Source: a virus. From it: a stretch of DNA of 38,214 bases. Both the position numbers and the translations under genes were made by a program. Shown here piece by piece: positions 6,102 through 12,405 of the stretch. Location of the stretch: the IMG/VR virus record IMGVR_UViG_3300047509_000208, positions 1 through 38,214 of that record. One strand, 5' to 3'. Position 1 is the stretch's first letter; every line of letters begins with the position of its first letter. A model generated the notes under the pieces. That model had not been told where the DNA came from, searched no databases, and saw only the letters and a list, made by a program, of their open reading frames with translations.

Positions 6102-6829
6102 GTTTTATGCTTATTCTTGGCTTTCAAATAGGCTTCATGGGCTTCCTGCGCAGTATCAAACCTTCCTAAATTTATTTTTTCTTTTTGAATAGTAATATAA
6201 GCAGTATATTTTTGACCGTATTTTCTAACCCCAGTAAATCCAATTTTGTTTGTTTTTTTATACGGGACTGGAAATTTATTTTTAACCATTTTTTCAATTT
6301 CAATAAGACTTAAATTGTGATCAAACAATAATTCTCTTAAATAATCATAAGCTAATTTTCCAATATCTTTATCTAAGTATCGACCTATATATATCGATTT
6401 TCCGTTTCTTTCACTCCTAACATAATAAGTATCAGCACATTTTAATTTTGCTAAAGTTAATCCTTTTGGTGGCGTGGAATAATTTATATCCCTATAACAA
6501 AGATTTCTTTTTTCTTCACAGATTAGATTTTCAATTTGTGTATTAACTGGATTTCCATCGATATAGGCTATGAAACGCGGTTTTATTTTATGATGGTAAA
6601 TATATACACAATGGGCCATTGATAATGAAGATTTGCGATTTAAAACCCTAAGAGGAATGGATACGATATCTACTGGGTGCCCACTCCTTCTTGAGTACAA
6701 GAAGTGACCAGCCTTATCACCTATCTTTTGTTTACTAGAAACATCCTTTATTACAATCAATTCTCCCTGATGATATCGGTAATGCTCATGTAAATGAGCA
6801 TAGATTAAATCAACCTCATCTTGTGTCAT
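6098..6829 (-). CDS. HNH/AP2-type homing endonuclease, probably degenerate
   Basis: 243 residues. Residues 71-102 (MAHCVYIYHH then IDGNPVNTQIENL) follow the HNH_3 pattern, but the usual Asp-His before IDGN is Ala-Tyr (88-89), so a metal-binding or catalytic His seems lost. Two AP2-like DNA-binding units follow: YYVRSERNGKSIYIGRYLDK (around 130-155) and the clearer TGVRKYGQKYTAYITI...LGRFDTAQEAHEAYLKA (about 199-238). Such genes spread as free-standing homing endonucleases in phages. It overlaps the helicase start by 4 nt (ATGA), which means it is now built into the operon. Activity is doubtful. Confidence 0.75.
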   Translation of the reverse strand: MTQDEVDLIYAHLHEHYRYHQGELIVIKDVSSKQKIGDKAGHFLYSRRSGHPVDIVSIPLRVLNRKSSLSMAHCVYIYHHKIKPRFIAYIDGNPVNTQIENLICEEKRNLCYRDINYSTPPKGLTLAKLKCADTYYVRSERNGKSIYIGRYLDKDIGKLAYDYLRELLFDHNLSLIEIEKMVKNKFPVPYKKTNKIGFTGVRKYGQKYTAYITIQKEKINLGRFDTAQEAHEAYLKAKNKHKT

Positions 6830-6840
6830 TTATTCATCCC

Positions 6841-7104
6841 CTATTCCTTAACCGCATGGCGCATAGCATGTTCTTTTAGAAGTTTACAAAATAAATCAAT
6901 TTCATTGCATTGTTCTTTTACATTTAAAGATGTTTGATGACTAAAAACAATTTTACATATTTCAAATAATGCAGTTATTAAGACGCATCTATCCGTTGCT
7001 TTATTTTCTACATAAGTTGCTATTCCTTCCATCAAATAAGCCGTTAAAAGCATTTCCTCCTCGGTATCGGTAGCGTTCTCTTCTATTTGTAATGTTTCAT
7101 TCAT
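6841..7104 (-). CDS. Small acidic helical protein, unknown
   Basis: 87 residues if started at ATG 7104 (the ATG directly before it, at 7107, is equally possible). Starts further upstream would overlap the previous gene more and lack a ribosome site. The N-terminus is very acidic (LQIEENATDTEEEMLLTAYL) and the rest is predicted helical with several Cys (about four). It overlaps the 3' end of the 7097 gene, so the two are translationally coupled. No known family is recognised. Confidence 0.55.
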   Translation of the reverse strand: MNETLQIEENATDTEEEMLLTAYLMEGIATYVENKATDRCVLITALFEICKIVFSHQTSLNVKEQCNEIDLFCKLLKEHAMRHAVKE

Positions 7105-7453
7105 CATTGATCTCTTTTTCTGGATGAAATAAATAATCATTTAAAATAATTATTTCATTGTTTGATTCTGCCCATGCCTTAAGTACTCTCCATTCATCCA
7201 TTAACCAGGTATGAATTTGTTTTTTGGTTGTTTCATGTTGAACAAATAACAAATTATCGACAGCATTAACGCGCATAGTTACATACTGTAGATTATCCAA
7301 ATCGTAATAAATTTCTTTTATTTCGCAGGGGAAATCTGCAACTGTAATTTCGTCAGTTAAGTTGGGATGAAATGGCAATTCATAATCAAGGCCAACCTCA
7401 ATGAATTGCTCTCTTTCTGGTGCTTGTATTAATAATAATACATAATAATTCAT
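7097..7453 (-). CDS. Hypothetical protein
   Basis: 118 residues beginning MNYYVLLLIQAPEREQF, acidic and aromatic-rich, apparently a small alpha/beta protein. Residues 40-75 (ADFPCEIKEIYYDLDNLQYV) look like paired beta strands and the C-terminal half is helical (WLMDEWRVLKAWAES). It starts 1 nt after the stop of the DUF551-like gene. No motif allows a function; position in the early operon suggests host-takeover or regulation. Confidence 0.6.
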   Translation of the reverse strand: MNYYVLLLIQAPEREQFIEVGLDYELPFHPNLTDEITVADFPCEIKEIYYDLDNLQYVTMRVNAVDNLLFVQHETTKKQIHTWLMDEWRVLKAWAESNNEIIILNDYLFHPEKEINDE

Positions 7454-7663
7454 CTAAAATTCACCTGCTTCACGTTCAATGGGATCGGGTATGCAAAAAT
7501 GGGTAATATTACCTAATTCTATACGACCGCCAACATCAAGGTTTGAAGTATCAAGCCATTTTTCATTAGTGGAAAATTCAGCCACATAAACAAAATCACC
7601 ATCTGTTACAAAATACTCGCCTCCGATTAATGGAGTATATTTTTTTATACTAAACCATCTCAT
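7454..7663 (-). CDS. DUF551-like small protein
   Basis: 69 residues. It follows the layout of DUF551, a short phage and prophage family: an N-terminal Trp (MRWFSIKKYTPLIGGEYFVT), central strands with VYVAEF, a Trp near the middle and ITHFCIPDPIE near the end, where the family has THW-x-PLP. Function of the family is unknown; it is common in early operons of temperate and lytic phages. The match is by pattern, so moderate. Confidence 0.55.
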   Translation of the reverse strand: MRWFSIKKYTPLIGGEYFVTDGDFVYVAEFSTNEKWLDTSNLDVGGRIELGNITHFCIPDPIEREAGEF

Positions 7664-7673
7664 TTTTATATCC

Positions 7674-7967
7674 TTACCTAAAATTCACCTGTTTCATACT
7701 ATCCAAATTTCTCTTTATCCCATCTAAAACACTCTGATATGACTGTACAGTTATTTGCATAATCTCATTGGCACTAACCTCTTTATGTCCTGTATTTAGA
7801 TATTCATCTATGTTCTTTATTGACTCGTTAATCATTTTACAAAGGGACATCTCCATAAAATCATGTATACCACCACGTTCAGCATTATCAAATTTCTCTA
7901 TGAATCCTTTTAGGAATTTATGTGCTTTTATTATTTGTTCATCGGATGTTATTTTTAAATCATTCAC
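7674..7967 (-). CDS. Helical hypothetical protein (GTG start)
   Basis: A GTG start at 7967 is chosen because AAAGGAG is 8 nt upstream and it removes a 44-nt overlap with the preceding gene that the ATG at 8024 would need. The protein is then 97 residues, almost wholly helical (KAHKFLKGFIEKFDNAERGG, then an amphipathic C-terminal half), with one Cys. It has no motif I recognise. Spacing of 13 nt to the upstream gene fits the compact operon. Confidence 0.55.
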   Translation of the reverse strand: MNDLKITSDEQIIKAHKFLKGFIEKFDNAERGGIHDFMEMSLCKMINESIKNIDEYLNTGHKEVSANEIMQITVQSYQSVLDGIKRNLDSMKQVNFR

Positions 7968-7980
7968 TTGTGACACTCCT

Positions 7981-8373
7981 TTATTTTCTAATTCTAAAAA
8001 AAGTAGGGGTATCCTGTTCCTCATAGAGATAATAACCCCAATAAAATTCCATGTATTGGTCTATCCAATCCAGGAAAAGTTCAATCTCATCATTATAGTT
8101 TTTTAAGTTACATATCAATAAAACTCTCTGTGTACCATCTCTTTGAATATGATCTTCTTTATATCGCAAAGAAAAAGGATTGAAATAATAACTACCCATA
8201 TGGCCTATGTGTCTCCATCTTTCGCATTTGAAAAATATATGTTCCGGCAAACTAGTATTTAATTTATTTAAAATACTTCCTTCATCGAAGAAATAATCAA
8301 TCAACTCTTTAATTTCAAGCGGTAAATTGGCTTTTGTCTCACCCTGAAACATAAATTCTGTATACATGCCCAT
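7981..8373 (-). CDS. Conserved phage protein of the MGMYTE type
   Basis: 130 residues, starting MGMYTEFMFQGETK. The pattern of an MGMYTE start, a Phe/Cys-Glu-Arg-Trp segment (FFKCERWRHIGHMGSYYFNP, residues 48-67) and a late LKNYNDEIELFLDWI helix recurs in proteins from unrelated phages and from bacterial genomes, all without known function. ATG 8373 overlaps the nuclease stop (TAATG), so it is co-translated with the Cas4-like gene. It may belong to the recombination module or only travel with it. Confidence 0.65.
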   Translation of the reverse strand: MGMYTEFMFQGETKANLPLEIKELIDYFFDEGSILNKLNTSLPEHIFFKCERWRHIGHMGSYYFNPFSLRYKEDHIQRDGTQRVLLICNLKNYNDEIELFLDWIDQYMEFYWGYYLYEEQDTPTFFRIRK

Positions 8374-9026
8374 TACTTATGGCACTCCTTATTAAATTTG
8401 CATATTTTGCACTGCCACCAATAAGGAGACCCATTAACTTTAGGAGGTTCTATATTGGATTGAGAAATCATTAAGACCTTATCTTCCAGGCTTTTATAAA
8501 AGTCTTCATCAAATGTTACTAATTCATCGTATAGTTCACTATTATCCTTATTTAGTACAAGTATATATGCACTATGAATACCGCTCATTCCCATGTAGCT
8601 TTGAATCTGAGCGTAATATTGAGGATGAGATACTTTTACTCCCTTGTTTACGAAAGTCTTGTAAATCGAATCCTTGGCGGTTTTAACCTCTATAATGGCA
8701 AATGGCTCTCCTTTCTTTAACCAAATAGCATCTACATGACCTCTGAAATTACTTGTTCTTTGTGAATGTAAATCTACCCAGTCTCTTGAAATTTCTAAGC
8801 CACATGCTTCTAACCAATCTAAAACAAGTCCCTCTAGTGTTTTCCCAATAGACCATGTTCGCCTTGTTTTTGTGGGTATTCCAGACGATGGAGTGCCTTT
8901 GTACTCATACCATATTTGCCTTAGACAATCGGAGCCGATGATGCTGGCCCCGATATAATCCCTAACATCATCAATGATAGTCTCTTGATGCTTTTCTATT
9001 AACTTTGTTAATTTTCCTATTGTCAT
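8373..9026 (-). CDS. Cas4/RecB-like PD-(D/E)XK exonuclease with Fe-S cysteines
   Basis: 217 residues. RecB-type nuclease motifs are clear: GHVDA with D99, IIEVKTA with E113 and K115, and Q140-x3-Y144 in HPQYYAQIQSY. One Cys near the N-terminus (C34, in SDCLRQIWYEY) and three at the C-terminus (C206, C209, C215, in WWQCKICKFNKEC) match the four cysteines that hold a 4Fe-4S cluster in Cas4 and AddB-type nucleases. It probably resects DNA ends for single-strand annealing with the neighbouring SSB-like and Sak4-like proteins. AGGACG precedes the ATG. Confidence 0.88.
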   Translation of the reverse strand: MTIGKLTKLIEKHQETIIDDVRDYIGASIIGSDCLRQIWYEYKGTPSSGIPTKTRRTWSIGKTLEGLVLDWLEACGLEISRDWVDLHSQRTSNFRGHVDAIWLKKGEPFAIIEVKTAKDSIYKTFVNKGVKVSHPQYYAQIQSYMGMSGIHSAYILVLNKDNSELYDELVTFDEDFYKSLEDKVLMISQSNIEPPKVNGSPYWWQCKICKFNKECHK

Positions 9027-9034
9027 TTATCGTC

Positions 9035-9604
9035 CTAAAAAGGTACATCGTTCGAATCATCATTTATCTGTTGATTTCTGCTAAAAGCAGAATCAAGGCT
9101 ATCTTGTGAGTTCTTATGAGTAAACACAATGCTTATGCCTGTTTCTGATTTAAAATCCTTTGCATCATGAATCTCAGCCACCCAATTGTATTGACGTCCT
9201 TTATCATTTGGCTCTGTTTCACGGATTTTTATACCAGCGCTCTTTCCAACAAACACAGATAAGTCTGCATCCGTTGGGTCATTAGAATGCTTAGGCTTGA
9301 TATTATATAGTTGATAGATAAGCTTTAACATATTCAAGGCTCTATGGCGCGCTTTCGCGGGATCTTTTGCCATCGTATCGCCATAGACTTTTAGCTTTTG
9401 CTCAACAATCGCACCTTTGAAATCTCCATCGGTAAGCACCCATTCAATCTTTAGAAATCTATTGCCCTCATACTCATCATTTACGAAGGATTCAATTCTT
9501 GCTAATGCGGTTGTACCATCAGGTATTTGCGTTTTAAATTTAGCAAATGCATCGGCAGGATTACCAGTCACCTCTCCAATTTCACTAGTCCAGAAATCAC
9601 TCAT
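9035..9604 (-). CDS. Single-strand DNA-binding-like protein (DUF669 type)
   Basis: 189 residues. ATG 9604 is used because AGGAG sits 8 nt upstream; the GTG at 9613 has no spacing from that site. The middle holds an OB-like set of strands (GTTALARIESFVNDEYEG, FLKIEWVLTDGDFKGAIV), and the C-terminus is acidic and ends NDDSNDVPF, imitating the DDDIPF tip that bacterial SSB uses to recruit partners. Phage proteins of this sort are often encoded next to Sak4-type ATPases, as here (5 nt downstream of it). It likely coats single-stranded DNA in replication and recombination. Confidence 0.75.
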   Translation of the reverse strand: MSDFWTSEIGEVTGNPADAFAKFKTQIPDGTTALARIESFVNDEYEGNRFLKIEWVLTDGDFKGAIVEQKLKVYGDTMAKDPAKARHRALNMLKLIYQLYNIKPKHSNDPTDADLSVFVGKSAGIKIRETEPNDKGRQYNWVAEIHDAKDFKSETGISIVFTHKNSQDSLDSAFSRNQQINDDSNDVPF

Positions 9605-9609
9605 GCTTA

Positions 9610-10260
9610 TCACTCCTCATCGTTAAAGTACTTTTCAACCGCGTCTTTCACAACCAGCAAGTCATTATCAATCACCACATCATCAAACAATCCTATAGGT
9701 GATTTGCAGACATTACTACCATCATTTTGAGTTAAAAATTTATACTCTCCATCCACGACAGATGTTTGAAGGCATACTGAAACCATGGCCTCTAACGTGA
9801 TCTGAGCATCCAGAAGTTTGCCTACTGTTTTTGGTCTTGAGTTACCATTTGCATCAATCTCATTATGAGACAATACGAAACACGTTAAATCTCTCCTTGT
9901 TCTTGTTATAGCAGACATAACCTGCCACATGTGTTGAGCAATTTCTGTAAATTTGTTAAACCCTTTCTCTGAAGCTCTTTCCATAAATTCATTTGCCATT
10001 AAAAAATGGGCATCATCGATAACCAAGGTAGTAATATCAGGTCGCCTTTCACTTATAGCGTTTATATAATTTATTATCGACTTATAATCGTCTGAACAAT
10101 AAAAGTTTTTGTTATCTTCATTGTAAAGATTTTTGTAACCTCTAAAAGGAAGAGGTTTATCAAGCACTGATATTATAAATGTTGATTTTGGGTCTAAATT
10201 CCGAAGGGAAGTGGACTTGCCGCTCCCTGATTGACCTATAACTAATACCGCGTTACTCAT
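9610..10260 (-). CDS. Sak4-like RecA-fold ATPase (AAA_24 type)
   Basis: 216 residues. Walker A GQSGSGKS (9-16), a KPLPFRGYKNLY segment (35-46) and Walker B LVIDDAH (79-85) match the family of phage P-loop proteins that includes the single-strand annealing protein Sak4. Sak4 proteins work with a cognate SSB to pair homologous single strands. Here the SSB-like gene follows after 5 nt and a Cas4-like nuclease after that, giving a complete recombination set. The ATG overlaps the upstream gene by 8 nt. A general phage NTPase role is the alternative. Confidence 0.8.
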   Translation of the reverse strand: MSNAVLVIGQSGSGKSTSLRNLDPKSTFIISVLDKPLPFRGYKNLYNEDNKNFYCSDDYKSIINYINAISERRPDITTLVIDDAHFLMANEFMERASEKGFNKFTEIAQHMWQVMSAITRTRRDLTCFVLSHNEIDANGNSRPKTVGKLLDAQITLEAMVSVCLQTSVVDGEYKFLTQNDGSNVCKSPIGLFDDVVIDNDLLVVKDAVEKYFNDEE

Positions 10261-10522
10261 CTTTCATCCCCTCTAATTCAGCTATTAATGATTCTATAGC
10301 ATTATTCTTGGATGAAAATATTTGATTTTCAGAAAGGTTTGCGCCCGTTCCAAGTTTATAAGTAACTGTACTGCCGTTGCGGCTTTCAGTTACGCTTACA
10401 GTTTCAATTTCTTCATCATGAAATGATATCCATTGAGACCAAGGTCTATTTGGTTTATAACTACTTTCCCCATTTTTAACATAAATAGTTACTACTTTTT
10501 CGCCAACTTTGTATTTGTTCAT
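10253..10522 (-). CDS. Small beta-rich hypothetical protein
   Basis: 89 residues beginning MNKYKVGEKVVTIYVKNGES, with many Ser, Thr and Val and a final acidic helix (NAIESLIAELEGMKDE). The strand-rich first 65 residues with KVGEKVVTI suggest a small barrel (SH3- or KOW-like), which is only a guess. ATGA overlap with the gene before it and 8-nt overlap with the ATPase gene after it show tight coupling. Confidence 0.55.
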   Translation of the reverse strand: MNKYKVGEKVVTIYVKNGESSYKPNRPWSQWISFHDEEIETVSVTESRNGSTVTYKLGTGANLSENQIFSSKNNAIESLIAELEGMKDE

Positions 10523-10941
10523 TTATCTCTCCCGTGGATTACTACACTTTTTTTACCAGGTTTTTTTTCAATTACCTCAAATAGTAAACCTCTGATATCT
10601 ACGGGCGCGTTTTCCCAATACTTATCACAAAGCTTTTTATCAATGGAATAAGACACAGATTGCTTGATAGGATTGAATTCGTGAGGTATGCTTATCTCGC
10701 CTGACTCATATCGTTTTTTATTGAGTGAATAAATACATGGTGTTTTGATTTCGACTTTCCAAACATCATATTCATATTGGCGCTGACCCTCATGACTGTG
10801 ACCGAAAGCGCCAATAATATTTTCTGTTAACTCCTCTTTTCTAAGTAAAAGCTTAGCCAATTTCTTATTTAATGAATCTAATTCCTTTATATTCACAGTT
10901 AAATAATGTTCATTTTCTGATGTTTCGTTATACTCTTGCAT
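10519..10941 (-). CDS. DUF7173-like protein, first gene of leftward early operon
   Basis: 140 residues. The helical N-terminus (LDSLNKKLAKLLLRKEELTE) followed by GAFGHSHEGQRQYEYDVWKV and KTPCIYSLNKKRYE is the pattern of DUF7173, a phage family of unknown function that tends to sit near recombination genes. It is the first gene downstream of the leftward promoter at 10993-11021, with a 5' leader of about 45 nt. Its protein would therefore be among the first made after infection. Confidence 0.65.
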   Translation of the reverse strand: MQEYNETSENEHYLTVNIKELDSLNKKLAKLLLRKEELTENIIGAFGHSHEGQRQYEYDVWKVEIKTPCIYSLNKKRYESGEISIPHEFNPIKQSVSYSIDKKLCDKYWENAPVDIRGLLFEVIEKKPGKKSVVIHGRDK

Positions 10942-10992
10942 TTTATATACCTCTTTACTTTATTTAGTCTACGTCGGTATTGACGTAAATTA

Positions 10993-11021
10993 AGTATATG
11001 TTAAACGTTTACATATGTCAA
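10993..11021 (-). promoter_or_regulatory. Leftward early promoter
   Basis: On the minus strand TTGACA (11021-11016) is followed after 17 nt by TATACT (10998-10993). This is a near-consensus sigma70 promoter aimed at the gene starting at 10941. It is interleaved with the rightward promoter and covered by two dyad operators, so leftward and rightward transcription must compete or be co-repressed. Confidence 0.8.
10997..11015. promoter_or_regulatory. Operator dyad A1 (TATGT-N9-ACATA)
   Basis: TATGT at 10997-11001 and ACATA at 11011-11015 form a 19-bp dyad. It covers the spacer and -10 side of the leftward promoter and the -35 of the rightward promoter. The same arrangement recurs at 11014, 14794 and 14813. 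The likely ligand is the Cro-like protein encoded 55 bp away. Confidence 0.6.
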
Positions 11022-11036
11022 TACATAACATATAAT
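11008..11036 (+). promoter_or_regulatory. Rightward early promoter
   Basis: TTTACA (11008-11013), a 17-nt spacer and a perfect TATAAT (11031-11036) point toward the Cro-like gene at 11070, giving a leader of about 27 nt. The -35 boxes of this and the leftward promoter are almost adjacent on opposite strands. Confidence 0.8.
11014..11032. promoter_or_regulatory. Operator dyad A2 (TATGT-N9-ACATA)
   Basis: TATGTCAATACATAACATA has half-sites TATGT (11014-11018) and ACATA (11028-11032). It fills the spacer between the -35 and -10 of the rightward promoter and contains the leftward -35. Its centre is 17 bp from that of A1. Confidence 0.6.
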
Positions 11037-11069
11037 ATTTTTTAATCATTACAAAAAAGGGTAATTATT

Positions 11070-11255
11070 ATGAATCCTCAGGATGTAAAAGATTTTTTTG
11101 GCACCTTATATAATTTTAGAAAGCAAACTAAAATGGCTCATGCCAGTTTGATTAACTGGCTTAAATGGGGGTATGTTCCCGAAGGGTCACAGTACAAGAT
11201 TGAAAGGCTTACTAAGGGCAAACTGAAAGCGGATTGGAGTTATGAGCATGAGTAA
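11070..11255 (+). CDS. Cro-like helix-turn-helix repressor
   Basis: 61 residues. MNPQDVKDFFGTLYNFRKQT is followed by a helix-turn-helix (about residues 14-32, NFRKQTKMAHASLINWLKWG) and then GYVPEGSQYKIERLTKGKLK, which is the standard recognition-helix and wing region of Cro-type phage repressors (P22/lambda-like). It is the first gene of the rightward early operon and the only plain transcription regulator in the genome. It probably binds the TATGT-N9-ACATA dyads in its own promoter region and at 14794-14831. No CI partner is encoded, so it would time early shut-off rather than a lysogeny switch. Confidence 0.85.
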   Translation: MNPQDVKDFFGTLYNFRKQTKMAHASLINWLKWGYVPEGSQYKIERLTKGKLKADWSYEHE

Positions 11256-11475
11256 AGAAGGTAATATCAAAGAGGCTAAAAACAGTTTAAAGTCTCATAT
11301 TAAGTTTTTTGAATCGTTATTAAAGCATTTAAATGGAACAGATGAAATTATGAAAGGACGTGCAGTGTGGGCATCTTGGTGTATACACCGCTATATAAAC
11401 GATAGGTTGATTGGTGACATTGAAAAAGCCATGCAAGGACAAAGACATGATGATGAGTATGATCCACGCAATTAG
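11248..11475 (+). CDS. Small helical hypothetical protein
   Basis: 75 residues from ATG 11248. This start has GGAG 8 nt upstream, whereas ATG 11242 is only 2 nt from it. The protein is Lys-rich and helical (IKEAKNSLKSHIKFFESLLK), with a Trp-containing middle and an acidic, Arg/His-rich tail. It overlaps the Cro-like gene by 8 nt, so its translation is coupled. No family is recognised; small early proteins in this position commonly target host functions. Confidence 0.6.
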   Translation: MSKEGNIKEAKNSLKSHIKFFESLLKHLNGTDEIMKGRAVWASWCIHRYINDRLIGDIEKAMQGQRHDDEYDPRN

Positions 11476-11623
11476 GCGCTGGTATTGTTTATTTGCGCAT
11501 GAACAAAAGGTAAAAGAGGCCGTTGTCCAGGATAGATTTTTCTCCTTTAAAATGGGTATTTTTAGAGGTTGTCATAGATGCGACATTTGGAAACAACTTC
11601 CAGAAAATCACAACTTAAGATAA
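11459..11623 (+). CDS. Small Cys/His-containing protein
   Basis: 54 residues from ATG 11459, overlapping the previous gene by 17 nt. It has an aromatic N-terminus (IRRWYCLFAHEQKVKEAVVQ) and a C-terminal CHRC pair. The layout C-x3-H-E near the start and C-x2-C near the end is typical of tiny phage zinc-binding proteins. The ribosome site is weak, so it would rely on coupling. I regard it as probably real because the composition differs from chance frames. Confidence 0.45.
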   Translation: MIHAIRRWYCLFAHEQKVKEAVVQDRFFSFKMGIFRGCHRCDIWKQLPENHNLR

Positions 11624-11628
11624 GATGA

Positions 11629-11661
11629 CCTAATGCGAACGTTTGCCGCGAACGCATTAGG
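11629..11661 (+). other. 9-bp hairpin with repeated GCGAACG
   Basis: CCTAATGCG (11629-11637) pairs with CGCATTAGG (11653-11661). The heptamer GCGAACG occurs twice, at 11635-11641 and 11649-11655. A second small hairpin (AGGCT, 11659-11663, with AGCCT, 11670-11674) follows, and a run of seven T starts about 27 nt further on. The 139-nt gap from 11624 to 11762 holds no gene; it may contain an attenuator or a processed small RNA. Confidence 0.4.
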
Positions 11662-11762
11662 CTGGCGAAAGCCTTTGAAAGTGCACCGTGTTTTTTTACG
11701 CGAACCACGATGACTTGATAATATTTTAATCCTATAGGGATATAAAAAGCAAAGGGAGAATT

Positions 11763-11927
11763 ATGAAAATTAATACTCATGAAAAATCTGAGATTTTACT
11801 TAAAGCAATCGCTAATTCCTTGTATGATAGAGACCCAGCTCATGAAAAACCGATTTACTTTAGTATTTCTGAGGTAAACTTAGTAGATAAGTTCTTGCAA
11901 GAAGTTTTAGAGGAATATGATTCTTAA
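11763..11927 (+). CDS. 54-residue hypothetical protein
   Basis: ATG 11763 has GGGAG 6 nt upstream. The frame encodes 54 residues starting MKINTHEKSEILLKAIANSL and ending in an acidic helix (LVDKFLQEVLEEYDS). It is helical and acidic, with no motif I recognise. It is short, but the ribosome site and composition are good, and it fills an otherwise empty stretch of the early operon. Confidence 0.6.
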   Translation: MKINTHEKSEILLKAIANSLYDRDPAHEKPIYFSISEVNLVDKFLQEVLEEYDS

Positions 11928-11995
11928 ATAAGGCCCGCTCGCAATCGTTAAAGCAGACCTTAAGGACTTATGAAAACCAACGGGAGAAGTTTAGC

Positions 11996-12268
11996 ATGGA
12001 AAAAGATTTAAAAGAAATAAGAGAAGAAATAATTCATATGCTTTCTATGCTAGACCTTAAAGAATTAGAAGATTGTTTTAAGAAAAATATGAATGTAGTT
12101 AAAAGTAAAATCATGCGTTTTATTTCTTCCGTTGACTCAGATGACATAAACGAGTCATCTTGGGCTATGCTAGTAATAAAGAATGAAATTGAATTACTTT
12201 TACATTTATCTTCTTTTTTAGATGTAATTTATTTAGTTAAGCATATTTTTGGAATAAAGGAAGTGTAG
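11996..12268 (+). CDS. Helical hypothetical protein
   Basis: 90 residues from ATG 11996, with CGGGAGAAG upstream. It is almost entirely helical, with a charged first third (KDLKEIREEIIHMLSMLDLK) and a hydrophobic C-terminal stretch (IELLLHLSSFLDVIYLVKHI) that could be an amphipathic or weakly membrane-associated helix. No family is recognised. It is the last gene before the structured leader of the replication gene. Confidence 0.6.
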   Translation: MEKDLKEIREEIIHMLSMLDLKELEDCFKKNMNVVKSKIMRFISSVDSDDINESSWAMLVIKNEIELLLHLSSFLDVIYLVKHIFGIKEV

Positions 12269-12284
12269 GGCATCCTGCCCTCAC

Positions 12285-12309
12285 ACCCACTTGCTGCAAA
12301 CAAGTGGGT
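12285..12309 (+). terminator. Hairpin in the leader of the replication gene
   Basis: ACCCACTTG (12285-12293) pairs perfectly with CAAGTGGGT (12301-12309) over a 7-nt loop, then TAGTAGTTTTT. It may be an intrinsic terminator or attenuator, although the T-run starts 6 nt late. GTAGTT/AACTAC, and two copies of TATTAACGG downstream, add further possible structure before ATG 12406. Confidence 0.5.
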
Positions 12310-12405
12310 TAGTAGTTTTTCATGAGGAGAACTACAAATTATTAACGGCCACCAGCCATTAAATATTAACGGGCGTTGCATCCCACTAACGAGGTGAATA
12401 ATATC

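Noticed and set aside
12376-12405. TTG start for the replication initiator
   Set aside because: ATG 12406 has GAGGTG at good spacing; the TTG has none.
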